Source: Microvirga sesbaniae (lineage in GTDB: Bacteria > Pseudomonadota > Alphaproteobacteria > Rhizobiales > Beijerinckiaceae). From it: DNA of 64,000 bases. This document shows positions 24,815 to 34,399 of this stretch, in pieces. Made by a program: the position numbers and the translations under genes. The DNA lies in NCBI RefSeq assembly GCF_025460805.1, contig NZ_JAMXFJ010000001.1, positions 151,849 through 215,848 of the forward strand, in the 5' to 3' direction. The notes under the pieces are model-generated. The model did no database searches. It saw only the letters and a list, made by a program, of their open reading frames with translations, and was not told the DNA's origin. How positions within the stretch are numbered: position 1 is the stretch's first letter; every line of letters begins with the position of its first letter.

Positions 24815-26244
24815 GCGCGGGCTCCCTGGCGCTCGCGCTTCCAGCGCGCTTGGAAGGTCTCGCCCTGCGGGGCCGGGAAGTCCCGATACTTGGTCCAGCC
24901 CCTGGCCATGGGCAGCCATGCGAAGCGGCCACGCTGGCGGCCGGCCAGGGCCAGGACCCCCATGGCGGCCCGGGTGGCGAACCGGTACAGGGCGGGGCGC
25001 CGGGCGAAGAAGCCCCAGAGCTGGAGGCCGGACCGGACGGTGGCGGGGGTCAGGTGCCGCTCGAATTCCCGCTCGCGCCAGTGGCGCATGAGCTTGGGGA
25101 GCGGGATGCGGACCGGGCACACGCTCTCGCAGCGCCCGCAGAACGTGGAGGCATTGGGCAGATGGCCGGCCTTGTCGACGCCGATCAGCGAGGGCGTGAG
25201 CACCGCCCCCATGGGGCCGGGATAGACCCAGCCATAGGCGTGCCCGCCGACCGCGTGATAGACCGGGCAATGGTTCATGCAGGCGCCGCAGCGGATGCAG
25301 CGCAGCATCTCCTCGAAGCTGGTGCCGAGCATGGAGGAGCGCCCGTTGTCGAGGATGACGACGTGGTAATTCTCGGGCCCGTCCGCGTCGGCGCTGCGGC
25401 GGGGGCCGGTGGAGAAGGTGGTGTAGACCGACATCTCCTGGCCGGTGGCCGAGCGGGCGAGCACCCGCAGGAGCTGGCTCGCGTCCTCGAGGGTCGGGAC
25501 GAGCTTCTCGATGGACGCGAGCACGATATGGGTCTTCGGCAGGATCTGGGTCAGATCGCCGTTGCCCTCGTTGGTCACGATGATCGAGGTGCCGGTCTCC
25601 GCCACCAGGAAGTTCGCGCCCGTGATGCCGACATCCGCGGCCAGGAACCGTTCGCGCAGGACGGCCCGGGCCTCGGTGAGAAGCTGCACCGGCTCGGAGA
25701 GGTCGCGCTTGGCGTCGAGATGGGTGTGGACGCGCCGGAAATCCTCCTCCACCTGGGTGGCGTTGAGGTGAACGGCCGGCGCGATGATGTGGCTCGGCAG
25801 CTCGCCGCGCAGCTGGATGATGTATTCGCCGAGATCGGTCTCGACCGGCCGGATCCCGTTCGCCTCCAGGTGATGGTTGATCCCGATCTCCTCCGAGATC
25901 ATGGACTTGCCCTTCGTGACCGTCTTCGCGCCTGCGTCCCGGCAGATGCCGAGGATGATGTCGCGGGCCTCGTCGGCGTTGCGGGCGAAATGCACGTGCC
26001 CGCCCGACGATCTCACCTTCTCCTCGTAGGCTTCGAGGTAGAGGTCGAGATGCTCGAGCGTGTGGTTCTTGATGTCGCGCGCCGCATCCCGCAGCGCCTC
26101 GAATTCCGGCAGCTTGGCCGCCGCCATCTGGCGCTTGTCGATGAAGCCCTGCTTCACGTTGCCGAGCGCCTTCTGGAGCTGATCGTCGTTCAGCGCCCGC
26201 GCGGCATTCTGCTTGAACTGGGGAGAGGTGGAATGAACGGTCAT
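24811..26244 (-). CDS. lutB: Lactate utilisation iron-sulfur protein B
   Basis: 477 aa. N-terminal LUD domain (about 60-290; KSMISEEIGINHHLE, TNEGNGDLTQILPKTHI) and two 4Fe-4S clusters: CIRCGACMNHCPVY (about 317-330) and CGRCESVCPVRIP (about 365-377). A C-terminal region after that is hydrophobic and Arg-rich. This is the LutB architecture, the central electron-transfer subunit of the LutABC L-lactate oxidase. ATG 26244 lies 9 nt downstream of the lutA stop; it overlaps lutC by 4 nt at its end. Confidence 0.93.
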   Translation of the reverse strand: MTVHSTSPQFKQNAARALNDDQLQKALGNVKQGFIDKRQMAAAKLPEFEALRDAARDIKNHTLEHLDLYLEAYEEKVRSSGGHVHFARNADEARDIILGICRDAGAKTVTKGKSMISEEIGINHHLEANGIRPVETDLGEYIIQLRGELPSHIIAPAVHLNATQVEEDFRRVHTHLDAKRDLSEPVQLLTEARAVLRERFLAADVGITGANFLVAETGTSIIVTNEGNGDLTQILPKTHIVLASIEKLVPTLEDASQLLRVLARSATGQEMSVYTTFSTGPRRSADADGPENYHVVILDNGRSSMLGTSFEEMLRCIRCGACMNHCPVYHAVGGHAYGWVYPGPMGAVLTPSLIGVDKAGHLPNASTFCGRCESVCPVRIPLPKLMRHWREREFERHLTPATVRSGLQLWGFFARRPALYRFATRAAMGVLALAGRQRGRFAWLPMARGWTKYRDFPAPQGETFQARWKRERQGARA

Positions 26245-26253
26245 GATCGACTT

Positions 26254-27051
26254 TTACTTGACGGCGGGGGCTTTGGCGACACCGATCGGCGGCTCGTCGG
26301 TCATGCCGGCCAGGACCTCCGCCACGTGGCGCACCTGGATCGGGCGGCCGTCGCGGGTGAGTTTGCCCGCCATGTTCATGAGGCAGCCGAGGTCGCCGGC
26401 GAGCAGGGTGGGGGCATGGGCCTCCTCGACGTTGCGGGCCTTGGCGTCGACGATGGCGCCCGAGATGTCGCTGTATTTGACCGCGAACGTGCCGCCGAAG
26501 CCGCAGCAGACGTCGCTGTCCTTCATCTCGACGAGGCTCAGTCCCTCCACGCTCCCGAGAAGCCGGCGCGGCTGGGTCTGCACGCCGAGTTCCCTGAGGC
26601 CCGAGCAGGAATCGTGATAGGTGACGGGGCCGTCGAAGGACGCATCGACCCTGGTGACGCCGAGCACGTCGACCAGGAAGCTGGTCAGCTCGTAGGTCCT
26701 GGCCGCGAGCGCATCGGCCTTGGCGCGCCAGTTCGGGTCTTCCTCGAAGAGTTCCGGGTAGTGGACCCTGATCGTCCCGGCGCAGGAGCCCGAGGGCGCG
26801 ACCACGTAGTCGTAGCCGTGGAAGGCGTCGATCACCTGCATGGCGAGGTCGCGCGTGGTGCCGCGGTCGCCCGAATTGTAGGCCGGCTGCCCGCAGCAGG
26901 TCTGGACGGGAACGTCGACGATGCAGCCGGCGTCCTCCAGAAGCTTGACGGCGGCAAAGCCCACGGAGGGGCGCATCAGATCGACCAGGCAGGTGACGAA
27001 GAGGCCGACCCGGGGATTGGCCGGGCGGCCCTGCAACGGCAGAACGCTCAT
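26254..27051 (-). CDS. lutA: Lactate utilisation protein A (two CCG domains)
   Basis: 265 aa with two cysteine-rich CCG domains: VQTCCGQPAYNSGD with CAGTIRVHYPE in the first half and HDSCSGLRELG with DVCCGFGGTFAVKY in the second. These bind a cluster involved in heterodisulfide-type redox chemistry in GlcF/LutA/HdrB proteins. The start ATG 27051 overlaps the cytochrome c stop by 4 nt. Alternative: a glycolate-oxidase-type Fe-S subunit, but the order with lutB and lutC argues for LutA. Confidence 0.93.
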   Translation of the reverse strand: MSVLPLQGRPANPRVGLFVTCLVDLMRPSVGFAAVKLLEDAGCIVDVPVQTCCGQPAYNSGDRGTTRDLAMQVIDAFHGYDYVVAPSGSCAGTIRVHYPELFEEDPNWRAKADALAARTYELTSFLVDVLGVTRVDASFDGPVTYHDSCSGLRELGVQTQPRRLLGSVEGLSLVEMKDSDVCCGFGGTFAVKYSDISGAIVDAKARNVEEAHAPTLLAGDLGCLMNMAGKLTRDGRPIQVRHVAEVLAGMTDEPPIGVAKAPAVK

Positions 27052-27437
27052 TGTGTGACCTTCTTGCCCGTGGCGTCGAACTGCTTGAGATAGGCCACGA
27101 GGTCGTTGACCCTCTGCTCGTCCTTCACCCCGGCATAGATCATCTTGGTGCCCGGGATCTTGGCCTTCGGGTCCTTGATGTACTCGCGGAACGTGGCCTC
27201 GTCCCAGGTGATGCCGGAATTCTTGTTGGCCGCCGAGTAGTTGTAGCCCTCCACCGAGCCCGAGTGGCGGCCGAAGAGGCCGTTCAGCACCGGGCCCACG
27301 GCGTTTTTCGCATTCTCGCCCACCTGGTGGCAGGCGCGGCACTGGGCGAAGACCTTCTCGCCGGCAGCGGCGTCCTGGGCCTGGGCCGACCCGAGCCCGG
27401 CGAGAAGCAGGGCGGCGGAAAGAACGAAGGAACGCAT
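27048..27437 (-). CDS. Periplasmic class I c-type cytochrome
   Basis: 129 aa from ATG 27437, with a cleavable signal peptide ending AQA-QD near residue 21. The haem site is CRACH (Cys33, Cys36, His37). The distal ligand is probably Met99 in PGTKMIYAG, as in mitochondrial-type cytochrome c (c2/c550). Its stop overlaps the lutA start (ATGA), so it is the first gene of the lut operon. It may carry electrons from lactate oxidation toward a terminal oxidase, although LutABC is cytoplasmic, so a membrane intermediate would be needed. Confidence 0.93.
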   Translation of the reverse strand: MRSFVLSAALLLAGLGSAQAQDAAAGEKVFAQCRACHQVGENAKNAVGPVLNGLFGRHSGSVEGYNYSAANKNSGITWDEATFREYIKDPKAKIPGTKMIYAGVKDEQRVNDLVAYLKQFDATGKKVTQ

Positions 27438-27472
27438 CAAAAACTCCTTTGCTGGACCCCTGTCTCATCCTA

Positions 27473-27586
27473 GAGCATCGGACCCAAAAGTGGACACCAC
27501 TTTTGGGATCCATCCGATGCTCAATTTATTGAGCGACGCATCGTTCTTTGCGGAAAACCGGGTCCACTTTTCCGCACAATGCGTTA
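27473..27586. repeat. Dispersed palindromic element, family A (copy 3)
   Basis: GAGCATCGGACCCAAAAGTGGACACCACTTTTGGGATCCATCCGATGCTC is a near-perfect 50-bp palindrome. It is followed by CGCATCGTTCTTTGCGGAAAACC...TCCGCACAATGCG. It occupies half of the divergent promoter region between the lut and glc operons. Confidence 0.85.
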
Positions 27587-27685
27587 GAGACATTCTACAT
27601 TATGTGAAAACGCCATCGGGAAAAGCCGCCTTATTGTTAAGGTAGCCATTCCCTGGACGCAGCGATAACTCCTCGGGAGGATGCC

Positions 27686-29119
27686 ATGACCATTGCATTT
27701 CCACAGCCGGACAAGGCGGTTCTGGCGCGCCGAAGGGAGATCGTCGAGGGTTTGGGACGCCTTGTCGCGTCGGAGGCGCTGATCGTGTCCGAGGACGAGC
27801 GCCGCGCCTTCGAGACCGACGGCCTGACCGCCTACCGCCGGATGCCGCTCGCGGTGGTGCTGCCCTCGACCACCGAGGAGGTCTCGGCCATCCTGCGCTT
27901 CTGCCATGAGAACCGCGTGAAGGTGGTGCCGCGCGGGGCGGGAACCTCGCTCTGCGGCGGGGCGATCCCGCAGGAAGATGCCATCGTGCTCGGGGTCGCC
28001 AAGATGAACCGGGTGCTGAACGTCGATTTCGAGGCGCGCACGGCGCGCGTCCAGTCGGGCATCACCAATCTCGGCATCAGCCAGGCGGTGTCGCACGAAG
28101 GCTTCTTCTACGCGCCCGATCCGTCGAGCCAGCTCGCCTGCACCATCGCGGGCAACATCGCCATGAACTCGGGCGGGGCGCATTGCCTGAAATACGGCGT
28201 GACCACCAACAACCTGCTCGGCGTCACCCTGGTGCTCCTCGACGGCACGGTGGTGGAGATCGGCGGCGAGCACCTCGACGCTCCGGGCTACGATCTGCTC
28301 GGCCTGATCTGCGGCTCGGAGGGCCAGCTCGGCGTCGTCACCGAGGCGGTGGTGCGGATCCTGCGCGCGGCGGAAGGCGCAAGGCCCGCGCTCTTCGGCT
28401 TCTCGTCGGTGGAGGATGCGGGCGCCTGCGTGGCGGCGATCATCGGGGCGGGCATCATCCCGGTGGCGCTCGAATACATGGACAAGCCGGCGATCCAGAT
28501 CTGCGAGGCCTTCGCCCATGCGGGCTATCCGCTCGACGTGGAGGCCATGCTGATCTGCGAGGTCGAGGGCTCCGACCAGGAGATCGACGACATGCTCCGG
28601 CGCATCGTGGCGATTGCCGAGCCGTTCCGGCCGAAGACCATGAAGGTCTCGCAATCGGAGGCCGAGAGCGCGGCGATCTGGAAGGGCCGCAAATCCGCCT
28701 TCGGGGCCACGGGGCGCGTCGCCGACTACATCTGCATGGACGGCACGATCCCGACGGGCCAGCTGCCCTATGTCCTCAACCGCATCGACGAGATCGTGAA
28801 GTCCTACGGGCTCGGCGTCGCCAACGTGTTCCATGCGGGCGACGGCAACCTGCACCCGCTCGTCATGTTCAACACCAACGTGCCGGGCGAGATGGAGAAG
28901 GCCGAGAAGGCCGGCGAGGACATTCTCAGACTCTGCGTGGAGGTTGGCGGTTGCCTCACGGGCGAGCACGGTGTCGGCATCGAGAAGCGCGACCTGATGA
29001 CCTGCCAGTTCAATGCCACGGATCTCGAGCAGCAGATGCGCGTGCGCGGCGTGTTCGATCCCGGCTGGCTCCTCAACCCCGCGAAGGTGTTCCCCCTCGA
29101 AGGAAGGTTCGCCGCGTGA
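27686..29119 (+). CDS. glcD: FAD-linked oxidase, glycolate oxidase subunit GlcD
   Basis: 477 aa. N-terminal FAD-binding_4 domain with VPRGAGTSLCGGAIP and SSQLACTIAGNIAMNSGGAH; C-terminal FAD-oxidase domain with VFHAGDGNLHPLVMFN and CLTGEHGVGIEKRDLM. GlcD carries the FAD and oxidises glycolate (or D-lactate) to the 2-keto acid. ATG 27686 follows CGGGAGGATGCC. Its stop overlaps the glcE GTG by 4 nt. The glcDEF order supports glycolate oxidase over a stand-alone D-lactate dehydrogenase. Confidence 0.93.
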   Translation: MTIAFPQPDKAVLARRREIVEGLGRLVASEALIVSEDERRAFETDGLTAYRRMPLAVVLPSTTEEVSAILRFCHENRVKVVPRGAGTSLCGGAIPQEDAIVLGVAKMNRVLNVDFEARTARVQSGITNLGISQAVSHEGFFYAPDPSSQLACTIAGNIAMNSGGAHCLKYGVTTNNLLGVTLVLLDGTVVEIGGEHLDAPGYDLLGLICGSEGQLGVVTEAVVRILRAAEGARPALFGFSSVEDAGACVAAIIGAGIIPVALEYMDKPAIQICEAFAHAGYPLDVEAMLICEVEGSDQEIDDMLRRIVAIAEPFRPKTMKVSQSEAESAAIWKGRKSAFGATGRVADYICMDGTIPTGQLPYVLNRIDEIVKSYGLGVANVFHAGDGNLHPLVMFNTNVPGEMEKAEKAGEDILRLCVEVGGCLTGEHGVGIEKRDLMTCQFNATDLEQQMRVRGVFDPGWLLNPAKVFPLEGRFAA

Positions 29120-30312
29120 TCGTCGATTCCCCTCGCCATACCCCCCGCGACGAGCAGGACGCGTCCGTCATCATCCGCGAGGCCGCCGACAAGGGCACGC
29201 TCCTCAACGTAGCCGGCAACGGCACCAAGAGCCCCATGGGGCGGCCGAACCAGACCGACGCGTCCATCTCGTCGTCGGGGCTGACCGGCATCACGCTCTA
29301 CGAGCCGGCCGAGCTCGTGATCTCCGCGCGCAGCGGCACGCCGTTGCTGGAGGTCATGCGGGTGCTGGCCGCGAAGGGTCAGGAACTGCCCTTCGAGCCG
29401 ATGGATTACCGCGCGCTCCTCGGCACGAAGGGCGACCCGACCATCGGGGCGGTGGCGGCCATGAACATCTCCGGCCCACGCCGCATCATGGCGGGCGCCG
29501 CCCGCGACAGCCTGATCGGCGTGCGCTTCGTCAACGGGCGCGGCGAGACGGTGAAGTCCGGCGGACGCGTGATGAAGAACGTCACCGGGCTCGATCTCGT
29601 GAAGCTCATGGGCGGTTCCTGGGGCACGCTGGGCTTCCTGACCGAGGTGACGTTCAAGGTGCTTCCCAAGCAGGAGCGCATGGCGACCCTGGTCATCCGC
29701 GGCCTCGACGACCGGCAGGCGATCGAGGCTTTGTCGATGGCCCTCGGTTCTCCCTTCGACGTCACCGGGGCCGCGCATGTTCCGGACCGCGACCGCCGGG
29801 GCGGGAACACCCTGATCCGGCTCGAAGGCTTCAGGATCTCGGTCGATTACCGGATGAACGAGCTCAAGCGCATGCTGAGGCGCTTCCGCTTCATGGACAT
29901 CCTCGAAGGCGTCGGGGCCGAGGCCCTCTGGCAGTCGGTGCGCGACGTGACCCTCCTGACCGATCAGGGCAACCGGGCCGTCTGGCGCGTCTCCACGGCG
30001 CCGACCAGGGGGCCGGATCTGGTTGCGCAGGTCGCTCAGTCCCTCGACGCGCAATGGTTCTACGATTGGGGCGGGGGGCTCGTCTGGATCTCGACGCCGG
30101 TCGACGGCGATGCGGGCGCGTCGGTCCTGCGCGAGGCGACGAGAGCGTTCGGCGGCCACGCCACCCTGGTGCGCGCCCCGGCCGAGATCCGCTCCGCCGT
30201 CGACGTGTTCGAGCCGCAACCGGATGCCCTGATGACGCTCTCGCGCGGCATCAAGGCGTCCTTCGATCCCGCCGGCATCCTCAATCCCGGCCGGATGTAT
30301 GCGGGGGTCTGA
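29116..30312 (+). CDS. glcE: Glycolate oxidase subunit GlcE
   Basis: 398 aa from GTG 29116 (4-nt overlap with glcD). A shorter FAD-binding_4 protein lacking the large C-terminal oxidase domain: [60 protein letters not shown]. GlcE is the second flavin-binding subunit of the glycolate oxidase complex. Stop is one base from the next ATG. The reading frame upstream of 29116 only shadows glcD. Confidence 0.92.
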   Translation: MIVDSPRHTPRDEQDASVIIREAADKGTLLNVAGNGTKSPMGRPNQTDASISSSGLTGITLYEPAELVISARSGTPLLEVMRVLAAKGQELPFEPMDYRALLGTKGDPTIGAVAAMNISGPRRIMAGAARDSLIGVRFVNGRGETVKSGGRVMKNVTGLDLVKLMGGSWGTLGFLTEVTFKVLPKQERMATLVIRGLDDRQAIEALSMALGSPFDVTGAAHVPDRDRRGGNTLIRLEGFRISVDYRMNELKRMLRRFRFMDILEGVGAEALWQSVRDVTLLTDQGNRAVWRVSTAPTRGPDLVAQVAQSLDAQWFYDWGGGLVWISTPVDGDAGASVLREATRAFGGHATLVRAPAEIRSAVDVFEPQPDALMTLSRGIKASFDPAGILNPGRMYAGV

Positions 30313-30313
30313 G

Positions 30314-30928
30314 ATGGCCGGCACGGCATCACTCGCGCAGGCAAGGCCCCGGAACAGCGCGCGGACGGCGCTCGTCGCCGGGCTCGCCCTCGGGCTCGTC
30401 GCATGCGCGGCCGCGATCCTCCTGCTGATGGGCCGCACGCCGATCTGCACCTGCGGGACGATCGAGCTGTGGCACGGCACCGTGAAGGATTCCGGCAACT
30501 CGCAGCATCTGGCCGACTGGTACACGCCCTCCCACGTCATCCACGGCTTCCTGTTCTATGCGGGAGCCTGGGCGATCGGGCGGCTGCGCGGAAGGGCGCT
30601 GCCCTTCGGCACTGCGCTTCTTTGCGCCATCGGCCTGGAGGCCGCCTGGGAGATCGCCGAGAACACCGACGCGGTCATCGAGCGCTATCGCGCGACGACC
30701 ATCGCGCTCGACTATTACGGCGACAGCGTCATCAACTCGGTGTCGGACATCCTCGCCATGATCGCCGGGTTCGTGCTGGCGCGGATCTGGCCGGTCTGGC
30801 TGACCATGCTCGTGGCCGCCGCCATGGAAGCCTTCGTCGGGCTCTGGATCCGCGACAACCTCATTTTGAACGTCATCATGCTGATCCATCCCGTGGATGC
30901 AATCAACCGCTGGCAAGGGGCGATGTGA
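30314..30928 (+). CDS. UPF0314/DUF2585 membrane protein
   Basis: 204 aa. About four membrane helices are apparent ([70 protein letters not shown]). Recognisable features are [20 protein letters not shown] and [19 protein letters not shown]. These match the UPF0314 family of alphaproteobacteria, whose function is not known to me. ATG at 30314 is one base after the glcE stop and it ends 9 nt before glcF, so it is embedded in the glc operon. Confidence 0.85.
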   Translation: MAGTASLAQARPRNSARTALVAGLALGLVACAAAILLLMGRTPICTCGTIELWHGTVKDSGNSQHLADWYTPSHVIHGFLFYAGAWAIGRLRGRALPFGTALLCAIGLEAAWEIAENTDAVIERYRATTIALDYYGDSVINSVSDILAMIAGFVLARIWPVWLTMLVAAAMEAFVGLWIRDNLILNVIMLIHPVDAINRWQGAM

Positions 30929-30937
30929 GATAAAACC

Positions 30938-32293
30938 ATGCAGACCAACTTCACGCCCGATCAGCTCAGAGATCCCGCCATGGCCAGTTCGGAGAAGATC
31001 CTCCGGACCTGCGTCCATTGCGGCTTCTGCACCGCGACCTGCCCGACCTACCTCCTGCTCGGCGACGAGCTCGATTCCCCCCGCGGGCGCATCTACCTGA
31101 TGAAGGACATGCTGGAGAGCGGGAAGCCCGCGTCTCCGGAAGTCGTCAAGCATATCGATCGCTGCCTCTCGTGCCTGTCCTGCATGACCACCTGTCCGTC
31201 CGGCGTGCATTACATGCATCTGGTCGACCATGCCCGCGCCTATATCGAGGCGACCTACACGCGTCCCTGGCACGACCGGCTCCTGCGCTGGGTGCTGGCC
31301 AGCGTGTTGCCATATCCGGGCCGCTTCCGGTTCGCGCTCGGCGCCGCCTTGCTGGCCAAACCCCTGAAGGGCGTGATCGGCGGGCTGCCGCTCCTCGGCA
31401 ACCGGCTGCGGGCGATGATCGAGCTGGCGCCCGCGAAAGTGCCTGCCCGCTCGCCCTTCGACCAGCCCGGCACCTTCAAGGCCCATGGGGAGCGCCGGGG
31501 CCGGGTGGCGATCCTGTCCGGGTGCGCCCAGCCGGTGCTCAGGCCCGGCTTCAACGAGGCCGCCGTCCGGCTCCTCAACCGCCATGGCGTCGATGTGGTC
31601 CAGCCCAAGGGGGAGGGGTGCTGCGGCGCCCTCGTCCACCATATGGGCCGCGACGAGGAGGCCCACGGTTTCGCCCGGCGCAACATCGACGCCTGGATCG
31701 CCGAGATCGACGGGGAGGGGCTCGATGCCATCATCATCACGGCGTCCGGCTGCGGCACGACGATCAAGGATTACGGCTTCATGTTCCGGGAAGACCCGGA
31801 CTATGCCGAGAAGGCCGCCCGGGTGTCCGCCATCGCCAAGGACGTCACCGAATACGTCACGTCCCTCAAGCTCATGGAGCCGGTGCGCGAGACCGACCTG
31901 GTGGTGGCCTATCACTCCGCCTGCTCCATGCAGCATGGTCAGGCGATCCGCACGGAGCCCAAAACCCTGCTGAAGCAGGCGGGCTTTGCCGTCAAAGACG
32001 TGCCGGAAGGGCATATCTGCTGCGGGTCGGCCGGCACCTACAACCTCCTCCAGCCCGAGATCGCCGCCCAGCTCCGGGCCCGCAAGGTCGCCAATATCGA
32101 GCGCACCAAGCCGGATCTGATCGCCACCGGCAATATCGGCTGCATGACCCAGATCGGGAAGGGGACCGAGATCCCCATCGTCCACACGGTCGAGCTTCTC
32201 GACTGGGCGACCGGCGGGCCCATGCCGGAAGCCCTGGAGGCGGCAGGTTTCCAGAAGCGCATCTCGGGGTCGCTGACCGTCGCGGCCGAATAG
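30938..32293 (+). CDS. glcF: Glycolate oxidase iron-sulfur subunit GlcF
   Basis: 451 aa. Two N-terminal 4Fe-4S motifs, CVHCGFCTATCPTY (about 25-38) and CLSCLSCMTTCPSGVH (about 76-91), then two CCG domains (SGCAQPVLRPGFNEA with EGCCGALVHH; HSACSMQHGQ with HICCGSAGTYNLLQ). GlcF receives electrons from GlcD/GlcE and passes them to the membrane quinone pool. ATG 30938 is 9 nt after the UPF0314 stop. Last gene of the operon. Confidence 0.93.
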   Translation: MQTNFTPDQLRDPAMASSEKILRTCVHCGFCTATCPTYLLLGDELDSPRGRIYLMKDMLESGKPASPEVVKHIDRCLSCLSCMTTCPSGVHYMHLVDHARAYIEATYTRPWHDRLLRWVLASVLPYPGRFRFALGAALLAKPLKGVIGGLPLLGNRLRAMIELAPAKVPARSPFDQPGTFKAHGERRGRVAILSGCAQPVLRPGFNEAAVRLLNRHGVDVVQPKGEGCCGALVHHMGRDEEAHGFARRNIDAWIAEIDGEGLDAIIITASGCGTTIKDYGFMFREDPDYAEKAARVSAIAKDVTEYVTSLKLMEPVRETDLVVAYHSACSMQHGQAIRTEPKTLLKQAGFAVKDVPEGHICCGSAGTYNLLQPEIAAQLRARKVANIERTKPDLIATGNIGCMTQIGKGTEIPIVHTVELLDWATGGPMPEALEAAGFQKRISGSLTVAAE

Positions 32294-32393
32294 GGCTGCT
32301 ACACTCTTACGCAACGAAATTTCATTTCCAAACCGGCCGCATCTGGGCTAAAAGTCGGGAAAGGGTGAATTTCAGAGGCGTAAGGGCCGGCAC

Positions 32394-33905
32394 ATGTCTT
32401 CGGGTTGGACGTCGTTCAGGAACCGATTTGGAAAGAGGCAGGACGAGGCCGTCGCAGGATCTCTGCACGAGGGGGGCGGGACCGCCGAGGCCGTCGCCGC
32501 GCCCGTCGAGGCGCCGTCGCAGAAGAGCGAGACGATCGTCGTCCGGCCCAACGGGGCGCTCGATTCCGTCGGCCAGAAGAACGAGCTGATCCGCGTCCGC
32601 TTCGCCAACATGATCGACCGTCTCGAGGAGATCCGCAGCCTGAAGGAGGATTTCGCCCTTCTGAGCGAGCCGGTGAACGATCTCATCCGCAGCTACCCGC
32701 AGCTCCAGTCGCGCCTTCTCGAAACCGAGGCGGTGCTCAGGCAGGAAACCGACACGACCGTGGCCCTGCGCCGGGAACTCGGGGACCTCAACGGCCTCCA
32801 TGCCCGGACGGTGGACGACCTGACTGCCGCGGTGTCGCAGCTGCGCAAGGCGGAGACCCGGGTTCGGGAGCAGGAATCCTTCATCGAGGACCTGCGCCTC
32901 AACGTGAAGGACAAGGAGGCCATCGTCGCCGATCTCGAGAACCAACTCGCCATCGAGACGGAGCGCGCCCGCAACATCACCGAGGAGAACCAGGCCCTGC
33001 GCCTGGAGGCCCAGGAGGCCGACCAGACGGTGGCCCGGGCCGAACGGGAGCTCATCGAGACCCGCGAGCGCAACGGCCTGCTCGATCACGAGGTGAAGCG
33101 CCTGCAGAAGGTGGCCGAGGAGCAGAACTATCGCCTGTCCAGCCTGACGAACCGCTACGGCGAACTGGAGACCCAGCTCGAGGCCACGCGCCAGCGCGCC
33201 TCCGAGCTCGAGACCAAGCTCATGGCCGAACAGGTGCTGCGCCAGCGCCTGGAGACCCAGATCGATTCCGAGCGCTCGGCCCATCAGACCGATCTTTCGG
33301 CTCTCGACATGAAGATCGAGGGCCTCAACTCTCGCCTGGCCGCGACCGACAAGATCCTGACCCATACCCGCGACCAGCTGCGCGACAAGAACGAGGCCCT
33401 GCGCGGCGTCGAGCGTACCCTGAAAGAGACGACCATCGAGAAGAACACTCTCGATCGCCGCCTCGAGGCGACCCAGCAGGAGGTCGAGCGCCAGGTCGCC
33501 ATGGTCAACGAACTCCAGCGCTCGCGCATCGAGCTGCAGGAGCGCGTGGAGATGCTCAACAAGGCCATCGCGGCCAAGGACTTCCAGATCGAAAGCTCCG
33601 ACAACAAGCTGGCGAGCCTCACCGAGCGCATCGATCAGCTCACCAAGCGCTTCGATCAGGAGCGCGGCACCCTGGAGGCGGCCAACCGCCGCCTCACGGA
33701 GGAGCTGCAGAACGAGAAGGCCGAGCGCTCCCTGGTCCAGGGCGCCCTCGAAATCGCCCGCGAGAGCCGCACCAAGATCCAGAAGAAATACGTGGCCCTG
33801 CGCAAGAAGACCCGCCTCGACACGCCGGAGGAAGATCCCACGCTCTTCGACGAGGACGAGGCCGAAACCAACGTCCGGCCCCTGAAGTCGCCGGACGCGG
33901 AATAG
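32394..33905 (+). CDS. Long coiled-coil protein (crescentin/CCRP-like)
   Basis: 503 aa. Residues about 60-470 are an almost continuous coiled coil with Leu/Glu/Arg/Gln heptads (NELIRVRFANMIDRLEEIRS; VDDLTAAVSQLRKAETRVRE; ETKLMAEQVLRQRLETQ). A short basic N-terminal head (MSSGWTSFRNRFGKRQDE) and an acidic tail (EEDPTLFDEDEAE) flank it. No ATPase, membrane or other domain is visible. The layout resembles intermediate-filament-like coiled-coil-rich proteins such as crescentin, suggesting a role in cell shape or envelope organisation. Low-complexity coiled coil makes homology claims weak. Separate transcription unit after glcF. Confidence 0.7.
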   Translation: MSSGWTSFRNRFGKRQDEAVAGSLHEGGGTAEAVAAPVEAPSQKSETIVVRPNGALDSVGQKNELIRVRFANMIDRLEEIRSLKEDFALLSEPVNDLIRSYPQLQSRLLETEAVLRQETDTTVALRRELGDLNGLHARTVDDLTAAVSQLRKAETRVREQESFIEDLRLNVKDKEAIVADLENQLAIETERARNITEENQALRLEAQEADQTVARAERELIETRERNGLLDHEVKRLQKVAEEQNYRLSSLTNRYGELETQLEATRQRASELETKLMAEQVLRQRLETQIDSERSAHQTDLSALDMKIEGLNSRLAATDKILTHTRDQLRDKNEALRGVERTLKETTIEKNTLDRRLEATQQEVERQVAMVNELQRSRIELQERVEMLNKAIAAKDFQIESSDNKLASLTERIDQLTKRFDQERGTLEAANRRLTEELQNEKAERSLVQGALEIARESRTKIQKKYVALRKKTRLDTPEEDPTLFDEDEAETNVRPLKSPDAE

Positions 33906-33980
33906 ACCGTTCACCTCCACGGCCCCGCAGAGATGCGGGACTTTTCTTTTGCAGATGGCATTTGCGTTTCTCACCCTGCC

Positions 33981-34223
33981 CGTCATCACCGGGCTTGTCC
34001 CACCCGCCACGTCATCACCGGCCTTGTGCCGGTGATCCCGATTGCTTGCGGCGCCGCACCTCACCGCATCGGGATGGCCGGCACAAGGCCGGCCATGACG
34101 TGGGAGGGTGGCATCATCCGCTCACACCACCTTCCACGTCATCACCGGGCTTGTCCCGGTGACCCCGCTTTCTTGAGGCGCCCCGCTGCATCGGGGCGGC
34201 CTGCACCTTGCCGGCCATGACGG
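33981..34223. repeat. REP-like palindrome array, family R (copy 3, five units)
   Basis: Alternating units of the two palindrome types: GTCATCACCGGGCTTGTCCC, GTCATCACCGGCCTTGTGCCGGTGAT, ATGGCCGGCACAAGGCCGGCCATGACG, GTCATCACCGGGCTTGTCCCGGTGA, and a degraded last unit. They are separated by CCCGATTGCTTGCGGCGCCGC-type linkers. It fills the gap before the SDR gene; 34224-34399 has no convincing gene. Confidence 0.85.
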
Positions 34224-34399
34224 GGAGAGGGCGTCATGGCAGAGAAGGTGCAGGCCGGGAGCGAGACCGGGGCCCGCGCACCGCGTCGGACATATGGCGC
34301 CCATCACTCCGCCGGCCTTGGCGAAGGAGCCCCGCCGCGCCACTTTGGGCCTGTCGTCGAATCGCATCCGCTCAGAAACGAGAACAAAGGATCCAAGCA

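Noticed and set aside
27473..27586. Insertion sequence remnant
   Set aside because: No transposase frame and no target duplication visible; same sequence appears as a small mosaic element elsewhere.
33981..34223. CRISPR array
   Set aside because: Repeats are palindromic, alternate in orientation, have no constant spacers and no cas genes are nearby; they are REP-like.
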